Source of the DNA: Aricia agestis
Taxonomy: Eukaryota > Arthropoda > Insecta > Lepidoptera > Lycaenidae
Length of the DNA: 64,000 bases
Direction: 5' to 3'
Assembly: GCF_905147365.1 (NCBI RefSeq)
Contig: NC_056422.1
Location: 9,054,501-9,118,500, forward strand
The position numbers and the translations under genes are program-made. Under the pieces are notes generated by a model. The model was not told the DNA's origin. It saw nothing but the letters and a program-made list of their open reading frames with translations, and searched no databases. How positions within the stretch are numbered: position 1 is the first letter of the stretch; every line of letters begins with the position of its first letter. Positions 32,228 through 43,514 of this stretch are shown here, piece after piece.

Positions 32228-32570
32228 AGCTCCCACACCGGTTTCGGTGACGGTGGCCGGTTTCATTGAAACCAGGCCAGCTACGCAGGAATAATTTTAT
32301 AGTGCCCAAGTGTGTGCGCCGTACACAAGAGCACTTTCTATTCCTTCACTCTCATAACCCAGTGGGACGGAAGACCGACACGACCGGCGAGAGATAAGGC
32401 GCAGGACCGACTTTTTACATGCCCATCCGACGCATGGATCATCTTACTTGTCAGACAATCAGGTGATCAGCCTGCATTGTCCTAACCGAACTTGGAAATA
32501 ACATGTTTCCAACGCGGGAATCGAACCTCCGAGTCAAGAGCCGTGCTCTGTACCACTAGACCACGGAGGC
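32228..32570 (-). mobile_element. tRNA-derived SINE (minus, second copy)
   Basis: Minus-strand head CCTCCGTGGTCTAGTGGTAC with GGTTCGATTCCCGC; the body matches 25066-25430 closely, with about 10 bp lost between the anticodon arm and B box (ACCCACGACC in copy 1) and the anticodon-loop position changed from TTC to TTG. This suggests a retroposed, non-functional tRNA-like head. Confidence 0.88.
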
Positions 32571-32724
32571 GGAGATATATGCTATAAAGGGATATGAAAT
32601 AGAACATATTACTGCAATGTTTTCACGATAGAGGCAGCATCAGCATAGGCAATTAACAAAAAGTTTTGTTCGACGTTTGACAACGTTTCTCTCAATATTC
32701 TGATATGACGTGTGCAACATGTAG

Positions 32725-32910
32725 GAAAGCGACGACAGATGGACAATTCGACTAACTTTATGGACAGGACCCAAAGGCATCAGAAAAAGAGGTAGACCTA
32801 GAGCAACGTGGGCAGATGAGATCATAGAAACCGCTGGTAGTTCATGGATGACAAAAGCTACAGATAGAGATTATTGGACATCTCTCGAGGAGGCCTTCAC
32901 CCTCAAATAA
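32725..32910 (+). pseudogene. LINE ORF2 C-terminal fragment (RTE-like)
   Basis: Open frame ESDDRWTIRLTLWTGPKG ... KRGRPRATWADEIIETAGSS ... TKATDRDYWTSLEEAFTLK then TAA. RKRGRPxxxWxDDIxxxAGxxW and the final W-x-S-L-x-EAF are the standard C-terminal end of insect RTE-type reverse transcriptase polyproteins. It is 5'-truncated (stop at 32722) and lacks the RT domain. Confidence 0.85.
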
Positions 32911-33184
32911 GAGGGGTTCACGTAGAAAAACTTGTAAAATAATTGACAATCAATATAATAAAAAATATTTTACTTGTAGCAAAATCCTTATGTTAATATA
33001 TTTTAATTTAATTAATTTTTATACTTACCAATCAATTCTACATGAATGTCAATTGTAATTATTCTGATAAATATATTATTAATCAATGTATAACAATTTT
33101 AATATTATGTATTCTGGAACTTTACTTAACTGGAACGTGAAATAAAAGGCTTTTTATTTTATTTTATTTTATTTTATTTTATTA
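32911..33184 (+). mobile_element. LINE 3' UTR ending in a (TTTTA)n tail
   Basis: It follows the ORF2 fragment without a break, has AATAAAAGGC near the end, and terminates in six ATTTT units (33152-33184) instead of poly(A), as expected for RTE-type LINEs. Confidence 0.7.
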
Positions 33185-33479
33185 TTAACATGTAGGAATT
33201 TGGTCAGATCATTTACGGTATCTGTTAGTAGCGCCCTTTGCGTAAAATTCCCTGTTGCCTAATTGATATTCTAACTATGAGGATAGATAACATACCCCTT
33301 ACTCCCTACACAATCGACAATTGACTCAATTCTATCTCAGTAGGATTTGGTACTCCCGAGTCCCGACTAGCGCACGATCGTGGGGTGGCTCAATTTGGAA
33401 CTAACCAGGTTCAAACAGTCGCCAGCAGTATTTCTTAACCAATACGACCTGTGTTATTCAAGAAGAGGGCGTATTTCCT
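33185..33479. other. Intergenic, no gene recognised
   Basis: No feature seen. Confidence 0.4.
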
Positions 33480-33615
33480 TTTAAAAGGCCGGCATAGCAA
33501 CTGCAACTCTTCTCATATTGTGAGATGTGAGATGTCCATGGCCAACGGTAGTTGCTTCCCATCAGGTGACCCGTTCGCTCGTTGGTCCCCTGAATTTTAT
33601 ATTTATCATAAAGTG
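33480..33615 (+). mobile_element. SINE tail fragment sharing the conserved core
   Basis: TTTTAAAAGGCCGGCATAGC, ATGTCCATGGCCAACGGTAG and CATCAGGTGACCCGTTCGCT match the SINE 3' third, with a non-poly(A) end (CTGAATTTTATATTTATCAT). Apparent frames on both strands are repeat-derived. Confidence 0.65.
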
Positions 33616-34084
33616 ATATTTGACATAAAGATTGCAAAAATATAATAAAAATCAAGCATAAGGTTGCGTCGAGAGCTAACTACTACGTAAGCATCAAATC
33701 AAATGGCCAGTAATTACAAAATATCGAACAATCGTAATATCAACTGATCTATAACCACCGGTCCAATTCCCTTGAAGCGATATTATCTCCAAGGCTAAGT
33801 CGAAAAGCATTGTGATTTCGACTAAATAACAGCTTTGTTTTTCTTATAATTTGAGACATCTTGTTTAACATCCTCTTAGTTAAACATTAGGGTAGTGAAT
33901 AATTACATAGCTCGATCCCAAAAGTTCGTGCTTACAATTAGGACGCTTGAAAATACTTAAACCGAAAAGGTGATCAAAAATGCTGCAGACACGGCAAAAC
34001 CATGCGTTTACACATGCGAGTATATTATGTGCGTTCGTACCGCGTACGGTTTAACGACGCTGCTAAGCGCTTTGTTAATCACGC
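33616..34084. other. Intergenic, no gene recognised
   Basis: No feature seen. Confidence 0.4.
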
Positions 34085-34450
34085 CATAATAGACATAACG
34101 ACCAGTAGTTCGACTACAAAGAAACGGACAGGTTTCAATATCTGTCAAATTCGTCGGGTTTCACTAGGATTATGAACGGAATGTGCCTCGCGCTGGCTGA
34201 TATAATTTATTTTTAAATATTTAAAATAAAGATTTCAAAATTGGATTCTGACAATTTTAATCGCATGTGCCAAAACACAAACAACAATACGACCTAAGAG
34301 GAACACGTCTAGCGAATATGTCATAGTTTTAAATTCGTCTGTAACAAGTTGTCAACCCTAGCGACGATTTTCGTCATAATACGTCAAATTTAAAAATTTC
34401 AACATCAGTTCTAAGTCGGTATACTCTATCATTCTGTCTACTCTGATCAC
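34085..34450 (+). repeat. Unclassified 360-bp dispersed repeat
   Basis: The sequence from AGACATAACGACCAGTAGTT to ATCATTCTGTCTACTCTG recurs inverted at 44467-44800 with a deletion of about 40 bp. No TIRs, ORF or tRNA boxes were recognised, so the class is open. Confidence 0.7.
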
Positions 34451-34732
34451 GCCATGTCATCAATTTTTGCCGACAGTACTCGAAGTCCTCTTACCTTCTG
34501 CTTCTTTCTATAAGGACAAGGCTACTGTCACCCTTTTGCCTTCATACTTCTTAAATTATAACATAATATCATCTTAGCAGTTGAAGATTTGCGATTCTTT
34601 TTAATAACCACGTGTAGCGTAGGAACTATAATAATTCGGCACGAAGTGAATATAAAATATGAAAGAATTTTATTTCTTTCAGTATATTACGAAAGCCAAA
34701 TAATGACCAAACGTTCAAAAACTTCGATCTCT

Positions 34733-34798
34733 TGTCAAATTCGAACCTGTGGTTGCTGACGTAACCGACGCACGCAACCACTGAGCCGTTACGGCGCT
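34733..34798 (-). repeat. tRNA-like SINE head or tRNA pseudogene
   Basis: On the minus strand GCGCCGTAACGGCTCAGTGG (A box) and GGTTCGAATTTGA (B box, two changes from GGTTCGANNCC) are about 32 bp apart, as in a tRNA. The T-stem does not pair well and no acceptor stem closes, so a functional tRNA is unlikely. Downstream (about 34620-34730) may be the SINE body. Confidence 0.55.
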
Positions 34799-36615
34799 TA
34801 TAAATAATAAGGCAATAAGTAAAAAATAGCAACCTAACCACATCTGTCTGCTCTATTTCGCCGGTTGCGCAACGTACGCATTTCGAGACAACCTTTGGTG
34901 TCTCAACCTGAGACGTGATCCTTAAGAATTGCGTAGATTCGATACCGTCGTAATTATTTTGATATGGTTTTTGTTCGCTTCTGTATACTTTGGAGTTTGT
35001 TGAACACGGCTAAGCGTCTTACATTGCGCTGATATAAGGCTGATTTTTCTGTTTTACTTCGCTTATTTACATTGAGTGACATGTATGAGTATAAAAGTAA
35101 ACAATAATAATAATATATCTATGGACGCTTCACACCACGTCAGTCTGGCCCCGTGCTAAGTACCTGAAGGGACAGAACGTTATAAAAAAATGTATTTTGT
35201 ATGAACATTGTCACATTCACTTTTACATTTTGCTCTCAGCTTTTATAGTTTGGACTACTGTCAACTTAGAACATTTTTTACGAAAGTGATCTGTACATCT
35301 ATAAATATTCCGATGTTTCCAACCGCTTCGAAAAAAAGGGAGATATACCCGTCTATTCCTAAATCAGTTTAGGGAAGAACGCCATTACGCAGTCCTCTTT
35401 CTCGGGAAAAAGGACTGCGTTTGTAATGGCAAAAGTACACTCTCTTTTCTTTATTCAAACTCTTATGGTTAACTGAAATAAAATAAAACAACTCTTATGG
35501 TTAAAAGCAAATGACAAATTCACAAATAAATAGTCCACTTAATAACACATAATTATAATAAATTTGAATCCGAATGACATTATAACGATCTCTGCGCTTT
35601 CACACTTGTCCATACAGCCCGAAGGCATAAGAATAAGTCTATAATTTGGTCTGGATTACTATGTAATAGGCTTGGCCTAGATTAGGCTTTTGATAAACAT
35701 GTTACTCAAGGTTTCCTTTGTAAAATAATCTATATTTTGCGTGCCTCGAATTAATTGTTATCATCCACCCTATATAATTTACTTACCGAATGAAATCATT
35801 AAATAATTGTAAATAAATAAGTAGCTCTCCTAGAAGCTATAGTAAAAGCTTAATTCATTGCAGTGTGCAAAGCTGATTCGAATATATTATTTCTTATATA
35901 TTAATGTTAATCTTCAAATGGTAACCAATTTTCTTTTTATTGTATTCTCTTCGCCAAACTGCAAACTCGTTCTGATTGTTTTGAAGTTTAAAAATCAGTC
36001 GTTTGTCATTTGTGTAACGTATTTGAGGATACTATTTTATTGTTTGATAAAAAAACGGACTAGATCTAACGGAAACGAAGCAGCATTGAGGCGGTTCTTG
36101 GGGCATCATAAATAGTGATAAGGAAGGAAAGAGAGTGAAATAATTGTCAATTAGACAATGTAGACCGCACCCCAGTACCGGCACAATCTGTTTATTATAA
36201 TGACGGTATAAATCCTGACTCTACATCAGTGGAGATTGTTTGCATCTCACGATCACTATAACTCAAAAATTAATACCGCCTAAGATCATTGAAAATGTAC
36301 AGTATCTCTAACTACAGCTGATAAGTAATATTTTGTATGAACCTATAATGTACTAGCAGAGTATTATATAAATAATTACTATTCGAAAACGGTGGATTTT
36401 TGCAATTAAATGTTATAATGTTAAGCTGAGGCTACATATTACAATTATTTTGCTTGACATAACACGACCAAATAACGTAGGTTCGTCATCTCACTATGAC
36501 TAAATTTCTTTTTGACTAAATTTCTGGTTGACAATCGAGACATCTCAAAATCTACTGGGTCCTCTATATAGGAATCATTTTATCGATTGCTAAATGTTTT
36601 TACTATCAAAATATC
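34799..36615. other. Intergenic, no gene recognised
   Basis: It includes a short imperfect hairpin at about 35381-35430 (GCCATTACGCAGTCCT with AGGACTGCGTTTGTAATGGC) and an 85-codon frame at 35858-36115 that I cannot support. AT-rich otherwise. A remnant of the TAGGCAGTTGAC MITE lies at about 36455-36500. Confidence 0.4.
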
Positions 36616-36800
36616 ATGGGATGTATTTTGCCGCGATAAAAACGTCTTGTTATCACGATAAAATACATCCCATCCCAAAGGTACAGACATAGAGAGACAT
36701 TGGGACTCTTCTCAAAGTCTTTCTCTCTCCTTTTCCAAAGACTTTGAGAGGAGAGATTTCTCTACGTCTCTCTCTTCCCAAAGACTTTCTATGTCTGTGC
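36616..36800. repeat. Two adjacent inverted repeats
   Basis: GGGATGTATTTTGCCGCGAT (from 36618) pairs imperfectly with ATAAAATACATCCC (to about 36672). Immediately after, ACAGACATAGAGAGACATTG (36684) is inverted at about 36783-36800, enclosing CTCAAAGTCTTTCTCTCTCC and its complement. Low-complexity CTCTCTC content makes the second call weaker. Confidence 0.55.
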
Positions 36801-37840
36801 CTTTTCAAATCAAAGCTTGCAGAAATAAAACATAACAACACCCTAGCATGTCATAATGTCTTGATTACTTTTTGCGTGCGACTGTACTCGATACCGAAAT
36901 CATTTGGTCCAGCGGAGTGCACCACAGAAGGCTTAATAAGTATCAGAGCAGATGTAAATGGAACGGCGCGCTGGCCCGAGGCTAGGGCGGGGTCCTACAA
37001 CACTTTCATGTTATTACGACCACATTGCACGCAGACAAACAAACGCACGCACACATAGATGGCCTGCGCACGCGCACGCGATCGGCCACTTTCAATGATT
37101 CGTTAGCGAAATCATTAGAGATGTAATGCAGGTATTGTGTGTTTATGATTATTTAAATGATTTATTTTTATTGATTGTTTTCGCCTTGTTACGAGACAGA
37201 AAATAATGATTGGCGTGTGCCGCAGAAGGTTGGTTTGGCAACGGAAAATGAGTTGTCAAGCTATGATCCATCATAGTGTCAGCTGGTCGGTCAGTAGGCT
37301 GCTTATTTTCTAAATTATTTTCAAGGATAGAATGATGCAATGTGTTCTTATATATTACATTGTTAAAAATACTTGTAATTTTATTATGTTTGCTGTTATG
37401 GGTATCAAAATACAAAATAATCTAAAGCAATACTTCTTTTCTGAATTTCAAGAATGATTATCTTTATAATTTTCATATAATTTTATTCTGTAATCAAACA
37501 GCTGAATATATTATTATATCCTAAATGTGAGATTAAGCTCTGCTAGAGGTCTATTGCAACAGAGATCAAAACCGGAGCTTAATTTGATTGATCTATCAAT
37601 ATTATAAAACAATCTATACTGTTGAAAGTAAGTCCCAATAATAACGTCAGGTAGAGGACAGCTATACTGTATTCTAATAAAGCTTGATATATAGTGCTAG
37701 TAATAGTTCTAGTTGGAGTGAGTTTGGACCAATCGGAAAGATTTGTCAACAATCCAACTAGAACCATAGTTCTTGATTTAATCCCTGTTAAGTTCATGCC
37801 GTGTTAAAGTAAAAAACCGTGTTGGATATGTTTTAGATTG
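36801..37840. other. Intergenic, no gene recognised
   Basis: A CpG-rich patch occurs at 36955-37095 (ACGGCGCGCTGGCCCGAGGC; GCGCACGCGCACGCGATCGG). No coding segments identified. Confidence 0.4.
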
Positions 37841-37885
37841 CTTGTTTTCTATGAGAGGCCAGCCCGGCCTCTCATAGAAAACAAG
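37841..37885. repeat. Perfect 20-bp hairpin, 5-nt loop
   Basis: CTTGTTTTCTATGAGAGGCC, loop AGCCC, then its exact reverse complement. No TSD or known terminus flanks it. Confidence 0.9.
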
Positions 37886-37988
37886 AAATGGAACAGCAAG
37901 AAGTGGAAAGGGCGTAAGTGACAAAATGGTTTTTGTCGCGTAATTTAAAAACCATAAATATATTTCATATGAGCTATGGGCAAATTAA

Positions 37989-38918
37989 CCCGGCGAGAAT
38001 GTGGCAGGGTATTTTACACCCTGCCCATCACTTAAACGCACGCAGTTTTTTTTTCGCGCTTAGCAACAACGGGACTTTCAGTAGCTGCAGACAAGAAGAC
38101 AGGGAGTGCGGAGCGTGTTTGTGGCGATATCCTAGTGTTGCACGTACCCGCGCGGGCGTTATGGGCTTGCTAACCTACTTAGGGTAAATTTGACCCTGCC
38201 ACATAGCTGGTGTATGTGTTCTTAATTTGATTTTTTGTAATTTTTTTCGCTTTTAAATATTGATTTCACTTTGTTTTTTTCCTTCAAGATGAGTGACGAA
38301 CGTATTGAATTTATGATAAATGACGTTTTAAACGATTTTTGTATGAGTCTGACTCTATAGTTGGGTCTGAACCCTCAACTTCAGCATCAAGAAATATTCC
38401 TGGAAAAGTTGTCAGACGTCGTGACTGTCCCTATAAGAAAGATTAGAATACTAAACACGGTTGGAATCACTGTAAAAAAGCCATATTGTAAGGAAAACGC
38501 AATATTTTTGGCAATAATTGTGGCACAATATTCAAGACTAAAAAAAATAAAATTAAGACTTATTAATATATAGTTTATTTAATTTTTTTTTATAAGAAGA
38601 CCTCATTATTTATACGTGAAATGTGATATTTCCTAAAAAATAAGAAGTTACTTTATGTTTTCTTTTGATTTTCGAAGGGTATACTTTTTGTTGCTTGTTA
38701 TATCTATATTTTTTGTTTTCGGTTAAATCAATAAGTATACATATAAACATACAATTTTTATTTATTTAATTTAATAAAGGGTACACTAAAAGTGAATAAA
38801 ATAGTAAATATTGTATTATACAGCTATTATTTACATCACAGTATGAATTATTACATAAGGGTATAATTTACCCTGCCACGTTCTTCGTGTAACTTTTTTT
38901 CACCACATTCTCGCTGGG
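37989..38918 (+). mobile_element. piggyBac-like element, internally deleted (930 bp)
   Basis: Perfect TTAA duplications (37985-37988, 38919-38922) flank TIRs CCCGGCGAGAATGTGG and CCCAGCGAGAATGTGG. Subterminal copies of an ACCCTGCC/GGCAGGGT word lie near 38008, 38020, 38194 and 38872. It encodes only the two ends of a transposase. Confidence 0.93.
38289..38535 (+). pseudogene. piggyBac transposase remnant
   Basis: ATG at 38289 opens MSDERIEFMINDVLND, an acidic piggyBac-type N terminus, after CCTTCAAG. A frameshift near 38345 moves to SDSIVGSEPSTSASRNIPGK and RRRDCPYKKD. This is joined to a Cys-poor remnant of the C-terminal zinc region (KHGWNHCKKAIL ... NNCG). The whole DDD catalytic domain is missing. 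Confidence 0.8.
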
Positions 38919-38922
38919 TTAA

Positions 38923-39258
38923 AGTGTATGCTTTAACTAATCTGTGTACAAATTTTGGAAGCTTAAATCACTCTCCTCTGTTGGCAAAATTAGAATCCCT
39001 TTTTTACAGACGTCTTTTTGATTGATTATTCTGTATTATAAAAGTTGACCAATCGTGTTATGCTATGGGTAATTCAAAGACAAAGACATGATGAATACTG
39101 ACAATAGCTTTAGTCATTGCTGAAAAAAATCGATATCGCTGCAGCCAAATTATCAAGGCATCGCCTTAATGAGTAGCCAGCATCGAACCCATGTCGAAGC
39201 TATATTTAGAATTAGAATATCAGAGGGTACAGACACCATTCCAGAGCTCAAAAGATCA
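38923..39258. other. Intergenic, no gene recognised
   Basis: A 62-codon frame at 39169-39357 runs into the following hAT element. Nothing else. Confidence 0.4.
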
Positions 39259-39266
39259 AACTATAT

Positions 39267-39791
39267 CAGCGGTCACCAAATGGCGGACCGCGGTCCGCAG
39301 TCGGACCGCCGACCCAATGTGTGCGGACCAAGCATGTTCGAAAATGAACTTCGTTAAAAATTAATTTCGGTCTCGACCACGTCTCGACATACTGATGAAC
39401 ATATTATGTTATAATATTAAGCAAGAATAATTGTCACTTTTCTCATTGATACAAACAAGTAATTTCCGTAATAACATATATTTTTGTTTTTTAATTGTGT
39501 TGACCGCGAAAGTAATTTTATTTCTTAACACGGACCCCGAGCGAAACTAATTGGTGACCCCTGAACTACGAATAATAAAAACTAAGGAAAAGTAACTCCG
39601 TCAAAAAACATGCTCCACAATACTTGTCAAAAAAGTGTACCTTCGGTACACATTTCAATACATTTGCAATATTTAGGTGACCTTGAGCGGTACTAGGCTG
39701 ACGTTAAAATGACAGATCAAAAGGAATCAAATTTAAAACGGTAATAGTATGGGAGTTACGATTCCTTAGTTTTTATTATTCGTAGCCCCTG
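39267..39791. mobile_element. hAT-like element interrupted by a second element
   Basis: Ends CAGCGGTCACCAA and (inverse) CAGGGGTCACCAA are of the hAT/Charlie type. AACTATAT at 39259-39266 is repeated exactly at 39792-39799. Excluding the nested element the body is about 300 bp and contains GGCGGACCGCGGTCCGCAGT. No ORF. Confidence 0.88.
39566..39785. mobile_element. Nested MITE with 8-bp TSD (220 bp)
   Basis: TIRs CTACGAATAATAAAAACTAA (then GGAA) at both ends. CCCCTGAA is duplicated exactly (39558-39565, 39786-39793) and spans the end of the host hAT element plus two flanking bases. The interior has a GTGTACCTTCGGTACAC hairpin. The 8-bp TSD suggests hAT, although the CTACGAAT terminus is atypical. 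Confidence 0.9.
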
Positions 39792-39799
39792 AACTATAT

Positions 39800-41070
39800 C
39801 ATAGCGAGACTACATTGAAACCATATCGAAGCTAAATTTATGCTGGATTAAGTCAAATACAGTTTCAGAGCTCGAAATATAAAACCAGTTAAGTTGAAAT
39901 GGGTCATATCATATTATGCCAATACGGCTCATCAGGCTGACAGTGAGCGGCCATGTTGGCTGTCATCTTCCCCGGTCATTACCATCGCATGCACGTCAGT
40001 CAGATTATTGCAATTATTTAAATTCACACCTTCGGAACATTAAGGTTTCGTAACGGAGTTTCGGCTCCGGGGTTGACGGTGATGCGTTAATTGTGAGTGT
40101 GTTCATACCTTTATAGTGCAAGAGGTAGCTGAATTTTTTAAAGTATTCATTTTTTTTATTTAACTCTTTATTGTAAACAAGAAACACCTAAAGATACAAT
40201 TAACACAGAAAGACGACACAAATGCTCTTACAGCAGCCCTATGGAGAGATACAATGTAAAGGACAGCAGATAGGACGTACACAATCAATAGCTATTAAGT
40301 GATTAAACTCATATTTTGGAATACGATTATAAACAGTTGGAACAAAGTTTATTTCTTTATTATATGGACACCAATATCAAAAGTTTACCAAAACTGCCTA
40401 CAAATATACCTATATAATACACACTGGTATAATCAAATAAGCTTTACCGTTTCTGACCATTAATTTATAACTTACAAAATTATTTTTTTAAATAAAATCA
40501 TTATGGTTTTGCGAAGAGGATTCTCACTATAGATATTCCAATTTACTAAGTCAATATGCCAACTAGGGCATCCAATCCCTAAAAATCCTATTTGTTTCCC
40601 TAAAAAATCCTATTTATTAGTACAAATCTTTTTTTTTACTTAAATAAATAGCAACGAGTTCCTTAAATAAATATCAACCAGCTCCTGCACTAAATGACGT
40701 GTCAATTGCCCTTTTGCACTCTCAGCACAAAAGACAAGTTTAGCAATGTGGCTGTAGCGACCATATGGTCCATAAACTACAATAGACCATGATTCAATAA
40801 CTTAGTAGGACCTAGGGCCTAGGCGATTGCATTTTGTTTCATATTACATACCTACCTTAGGAAGTGTATGTTAAGTATACTTGCACTTTATAATTATAAT
40901 TTATTATAGTAAGATTTCTATTCTCTTTCTTTTCAAATAAATGACAACTTGCATCAGGAAAAACTGCTTGCAGAAACTAGTTCTTAAGAATCGTCCCAAT
41001 TTTTTTTTTCTATTTCTAGACAAGACAATCTAAACGCCTCTTTTATATACATAATTACATCTACCTCTTA
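39800..41070. other. Intergenic, no gene recognised
   Basis: About 40565-40615 has TAGGGCATCCAATCCCTAAA, which may be one end of a hAT-like element. CGGAGTTTCGGCTCCGG (40055) is a short hairpin. No gene seen. Confidence 0.4.
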
Positions 41071-41313
41071 TGCTAAATACTCACATACGGTTTTGCTCGT
41101 TCAAGCAATAACGTCAAGCAAAAACCGTGGCTTAGGATTTCGTCCACACATTCAGCATTGCTCGATAGTTTTGTTGTAAATCGATATATTTATTATTTAA
41201 TTCCATCAAGCCGGCTCGATGCGAGCCTTTGAGCTGTCAGTTTTGCGGTCCACACAGTAATTATTACTCGATTTGGAGTAAAATTATCGAGCAAAACCGC
41301 ATGTGAATACTAT
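41071..41313. repeat. Hairpin MITE (ACTCACATACGGTTTTGCTC), second copy
   Basis: Diverged and longer relative of 23190-23375, with TIR TGCTAAATACTCACATACGG and core GAGCCGGCTCGATGCGAGCC (mirrored form). An insertion of about 60 bp follows the left TIR. Confidence 0.75.
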
Positions 41314-41625
41314 ATTATATACAGACAGACAAACTGTATAAACAAACTTTAACCATTAGCAAATCGTGTAGCTACGTGAAGAAAGACATGAACATTTAGC
41401 AACACGCGTACATCACTATAACAATGGCGGCAAAGGCTATCTTATATCAGGAAGCTGCTCAGCCATGTTACCCTGAAAGGTATGCAAGGAATCTGTACCT
41501 TCAGCTTCCGTGCCACCAGCCCTATATAGCCCTTACATGAGCCAGGACAAGCCTTGGGCACGCCTAGGTTAGTAACCCTTGCAGCCACCCTTTCACCGGC
41601 CGAATATTGTATTAACTTAGATCAA
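41314..41625. other. Intergenic, GC-richer unclassified block
   Basis: About 41440-41610 is GC-rich relative to its surroundings. The minus strand is open for about 55 codons (including VARKLKVQIPCIPFRVTW) but no family or splice structure supports a gene. Possibly an old repeat. Confidence 0.3.
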
Positions 41626-41735
41626 GTCCCAATTTCACCAACGTCTGTTAGTGCTAACAGCTTGTTAAAATGTCATGTGTTCTCTTTCATTCATAAGAAA
41701 AACTTTAACAGTCGTTGATGAAATTGGGGGTTAAG
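41626..41735. repeat. Small foldback MITE
   Basis: CCCAATTTCACCAACGTCTG is inverted at the right end (CGTTGATGAAATTGGG) with TTAAAG/CTTTAA nearby. Resembles Tourist-like MITEs but no clear TSD was found. Confidence 0.55.
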
Positions 41736-41805
41736 TAATGACTTAAATAAGTATGTGAAAATGCTGTAATAAATGTGAAAAAATGTAAATTATTAAGGAT
41801 AATAA

Positions 41806-41961
41806 TACGATAAATAGAAATGAATTTTAAATTTTGTTACGCTGAATCGGTTAGGCAAATTTTAGTCTTGAAATATTCGTGAAATTTCGCTTCTAATAAT
41901 AAACTTTCCCTGGAGGAAGGTTTACATTAGAAGCGAAGTCGAACTTCAATGGGTCATCTAG
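41806..41961 (+). mobile_element. Helitron-like repeat with an internal long hairpin
   Basis: It shares AATTTTAGTCTTGAAATATTCGT with the 148-bp Helitron at 15718-15865 and ends GGGTCATCTAG before T... (here G, so the site is diverged). Between them, CGCTTCTAATAATAAACTTT pairs across CTGG with AGGAAGGTTTACATTAGAAG (41887-41936), an extra hairpin absent from the short copy. Confidence 0.6.
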
Positions 41962-42114
41962 TGATAAATAAATAAGTTCCAGGATGGACTTAAATTAGAT
42001 TAATATGAACTTTGTTAGATACAAAGAAAATGTAACCAAAGCTAAATAGTTAAAAAGATTATAGGGAAGAAGCCCAAAGGCGGTTCATATTGTAAATTAA
42101 AACCAAAATATTAA

Positions 42115-42242
42115 GGGCCTATTTCACCACTTTCTGATAAAGTGCCGAATAGGTTATTTACAACTTTTTTGACAGATTCCCTATACTTCATCTGTCAAGT
42201 TAAGTGGTGGATAGCCTTATCAGAAAGTGGTGAAACAGGCCC
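42115..42242. mobile_element. Tourist-like hairpin MITE, GGGCCTGTTTCACC family (128 bp)
   Basis: GGGCCTATTTCACCACTTTC at the left and its inverse at the right, flanked by TAA (42112-42114, 42243-42245). It is the sister of 31633-31770 in opposite orientation. Confidence 0.9.
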
Positions 42243-42245
42243 TAA

Positions 42246-42710
42246 GTAAAATAAAAAACATCCTTCCACTGGCTGAATCTAAAATAAAAGATTTTCGTTG
42301 GAATTCATGTTATTCGTAGGCGGATGGTAAATGAAATAGGAAGGTGATATAAAAATTCCGATGTGAAACCGTCCAAGGTTGGTATAGATAGCCTAGGTCT
42401 AGTGTATTGATAACGAATACCTAGGTTTGTATTTACGACGCGGGGCGGTGGCCGGTCACTTAGGGGGAACGCACACTGAAATTTAAATTGTACCTCTCAC
42501 AATTAGATGCTATATAATTTTATATGTTAAACTTTGTTGCGGAAAAATTTGTTCATCGCGCGAGAACGGTACATTTTTCAGATAAGTATAAAAGTATCCT
42601 ATGTCCTTTCACGGGACTCAAAGTACCTCCAAGCTTCAAGCAAAATCGATTCGGTGGATTTTGCGTGAAGAGGTAACAGACAAAAGGACAGACACACTTT
42701 CGCATTTATA
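42246..42710. other. Intergenic with repeat fragments
   Basis: About 42538-42700 belongs to the Helitron-like family with TTTCACGGGACTCAAAGTAC and GTGAAGAGGTAACAGAC. No gene. Confidence 0.45.
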
Positions 42711-43033
42711 TTTTTTTTTTATGAAATGAGGGAGCAAACGAGCAAACGGGTCACCTGATGGAAAGCAACCTCCGTCGCCCAAGGACACTCGCAGCATCAG
42801 AAGAGCTGCAGGTGCGTTGCCGACCTTTTAAGAGGGAATAGGGTAATAGGGGAGGGTAGGGATGGGAAGGGAAGGGAATAGGGGAGGATAGGGAAGGGAA
42901 TTGGGCCTCCGGTAAACTCACTCACTCGGCGAAACACAGCGCAAGCGCTGTTTCACGCCGGTTTTCTGTGAGAACGTGGTATTTCTCCGGTCGAGCCGAC
43001 CCATTCGTGCCGAAGCATGGCTCTCCCACGTAT
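42711..43033 (-). mobile_element. Poly(A) SINE, Metulj-like (copy 5, minus)
   Basis: Full-length minus copy, poly(T) at 42711-42720; the G-rich strand of the minisatellite is at about 42850-42900. Confidence 0.85.
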
Positions 43034-43514
43034 AAATATTAGTATGGATTGATTGTACTGTAATTTCTTGGTGGTAATCATGTTCAATATTAACTAATTA
43101 CTTAGTAGTTAAATACAGTAGAAATATTGCTAGTAGATTGTGTTTTATCAGTTTAAACATTTATACAATGTTTTGCATGTGTGTAATACGTTTGCAAGTT
43201 GCTTTATCAATAATTCTTTATCCCAATTAGCGTTCGAAAATAATATTATTAAGTTATGTACTTAATAATAACAGTTTAACTGCTTGTTAGATAATCATTA
43301 TATTTTATACGCCTTGTTATTCGGTATTTAACAAAATGTGTTTTATAATTGGGTGCTAAATGGAATTACTAATTCCTGCAGGTATGCTAAAAGTAATTAT
43401 TACGATTCATAATGATAATAATAGGGCTTGAAGGTTTTGAACTGTAATTGATCACAGCACCGATTACGTGAATAACTAAACACTAAACAAAACTATAGGA
43501 TCGGATCATATATA
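43034..43514. other. Intergenic, no gene recognised
   Basis: Very AT-rich, nothing recognisable. Confidence 0.4.

Noticed and set aside
34733..34798. Functional tRNA gene
   Set aside because: The boxes are present but the acceptor and T stems do not pair; treated as a SINE head.
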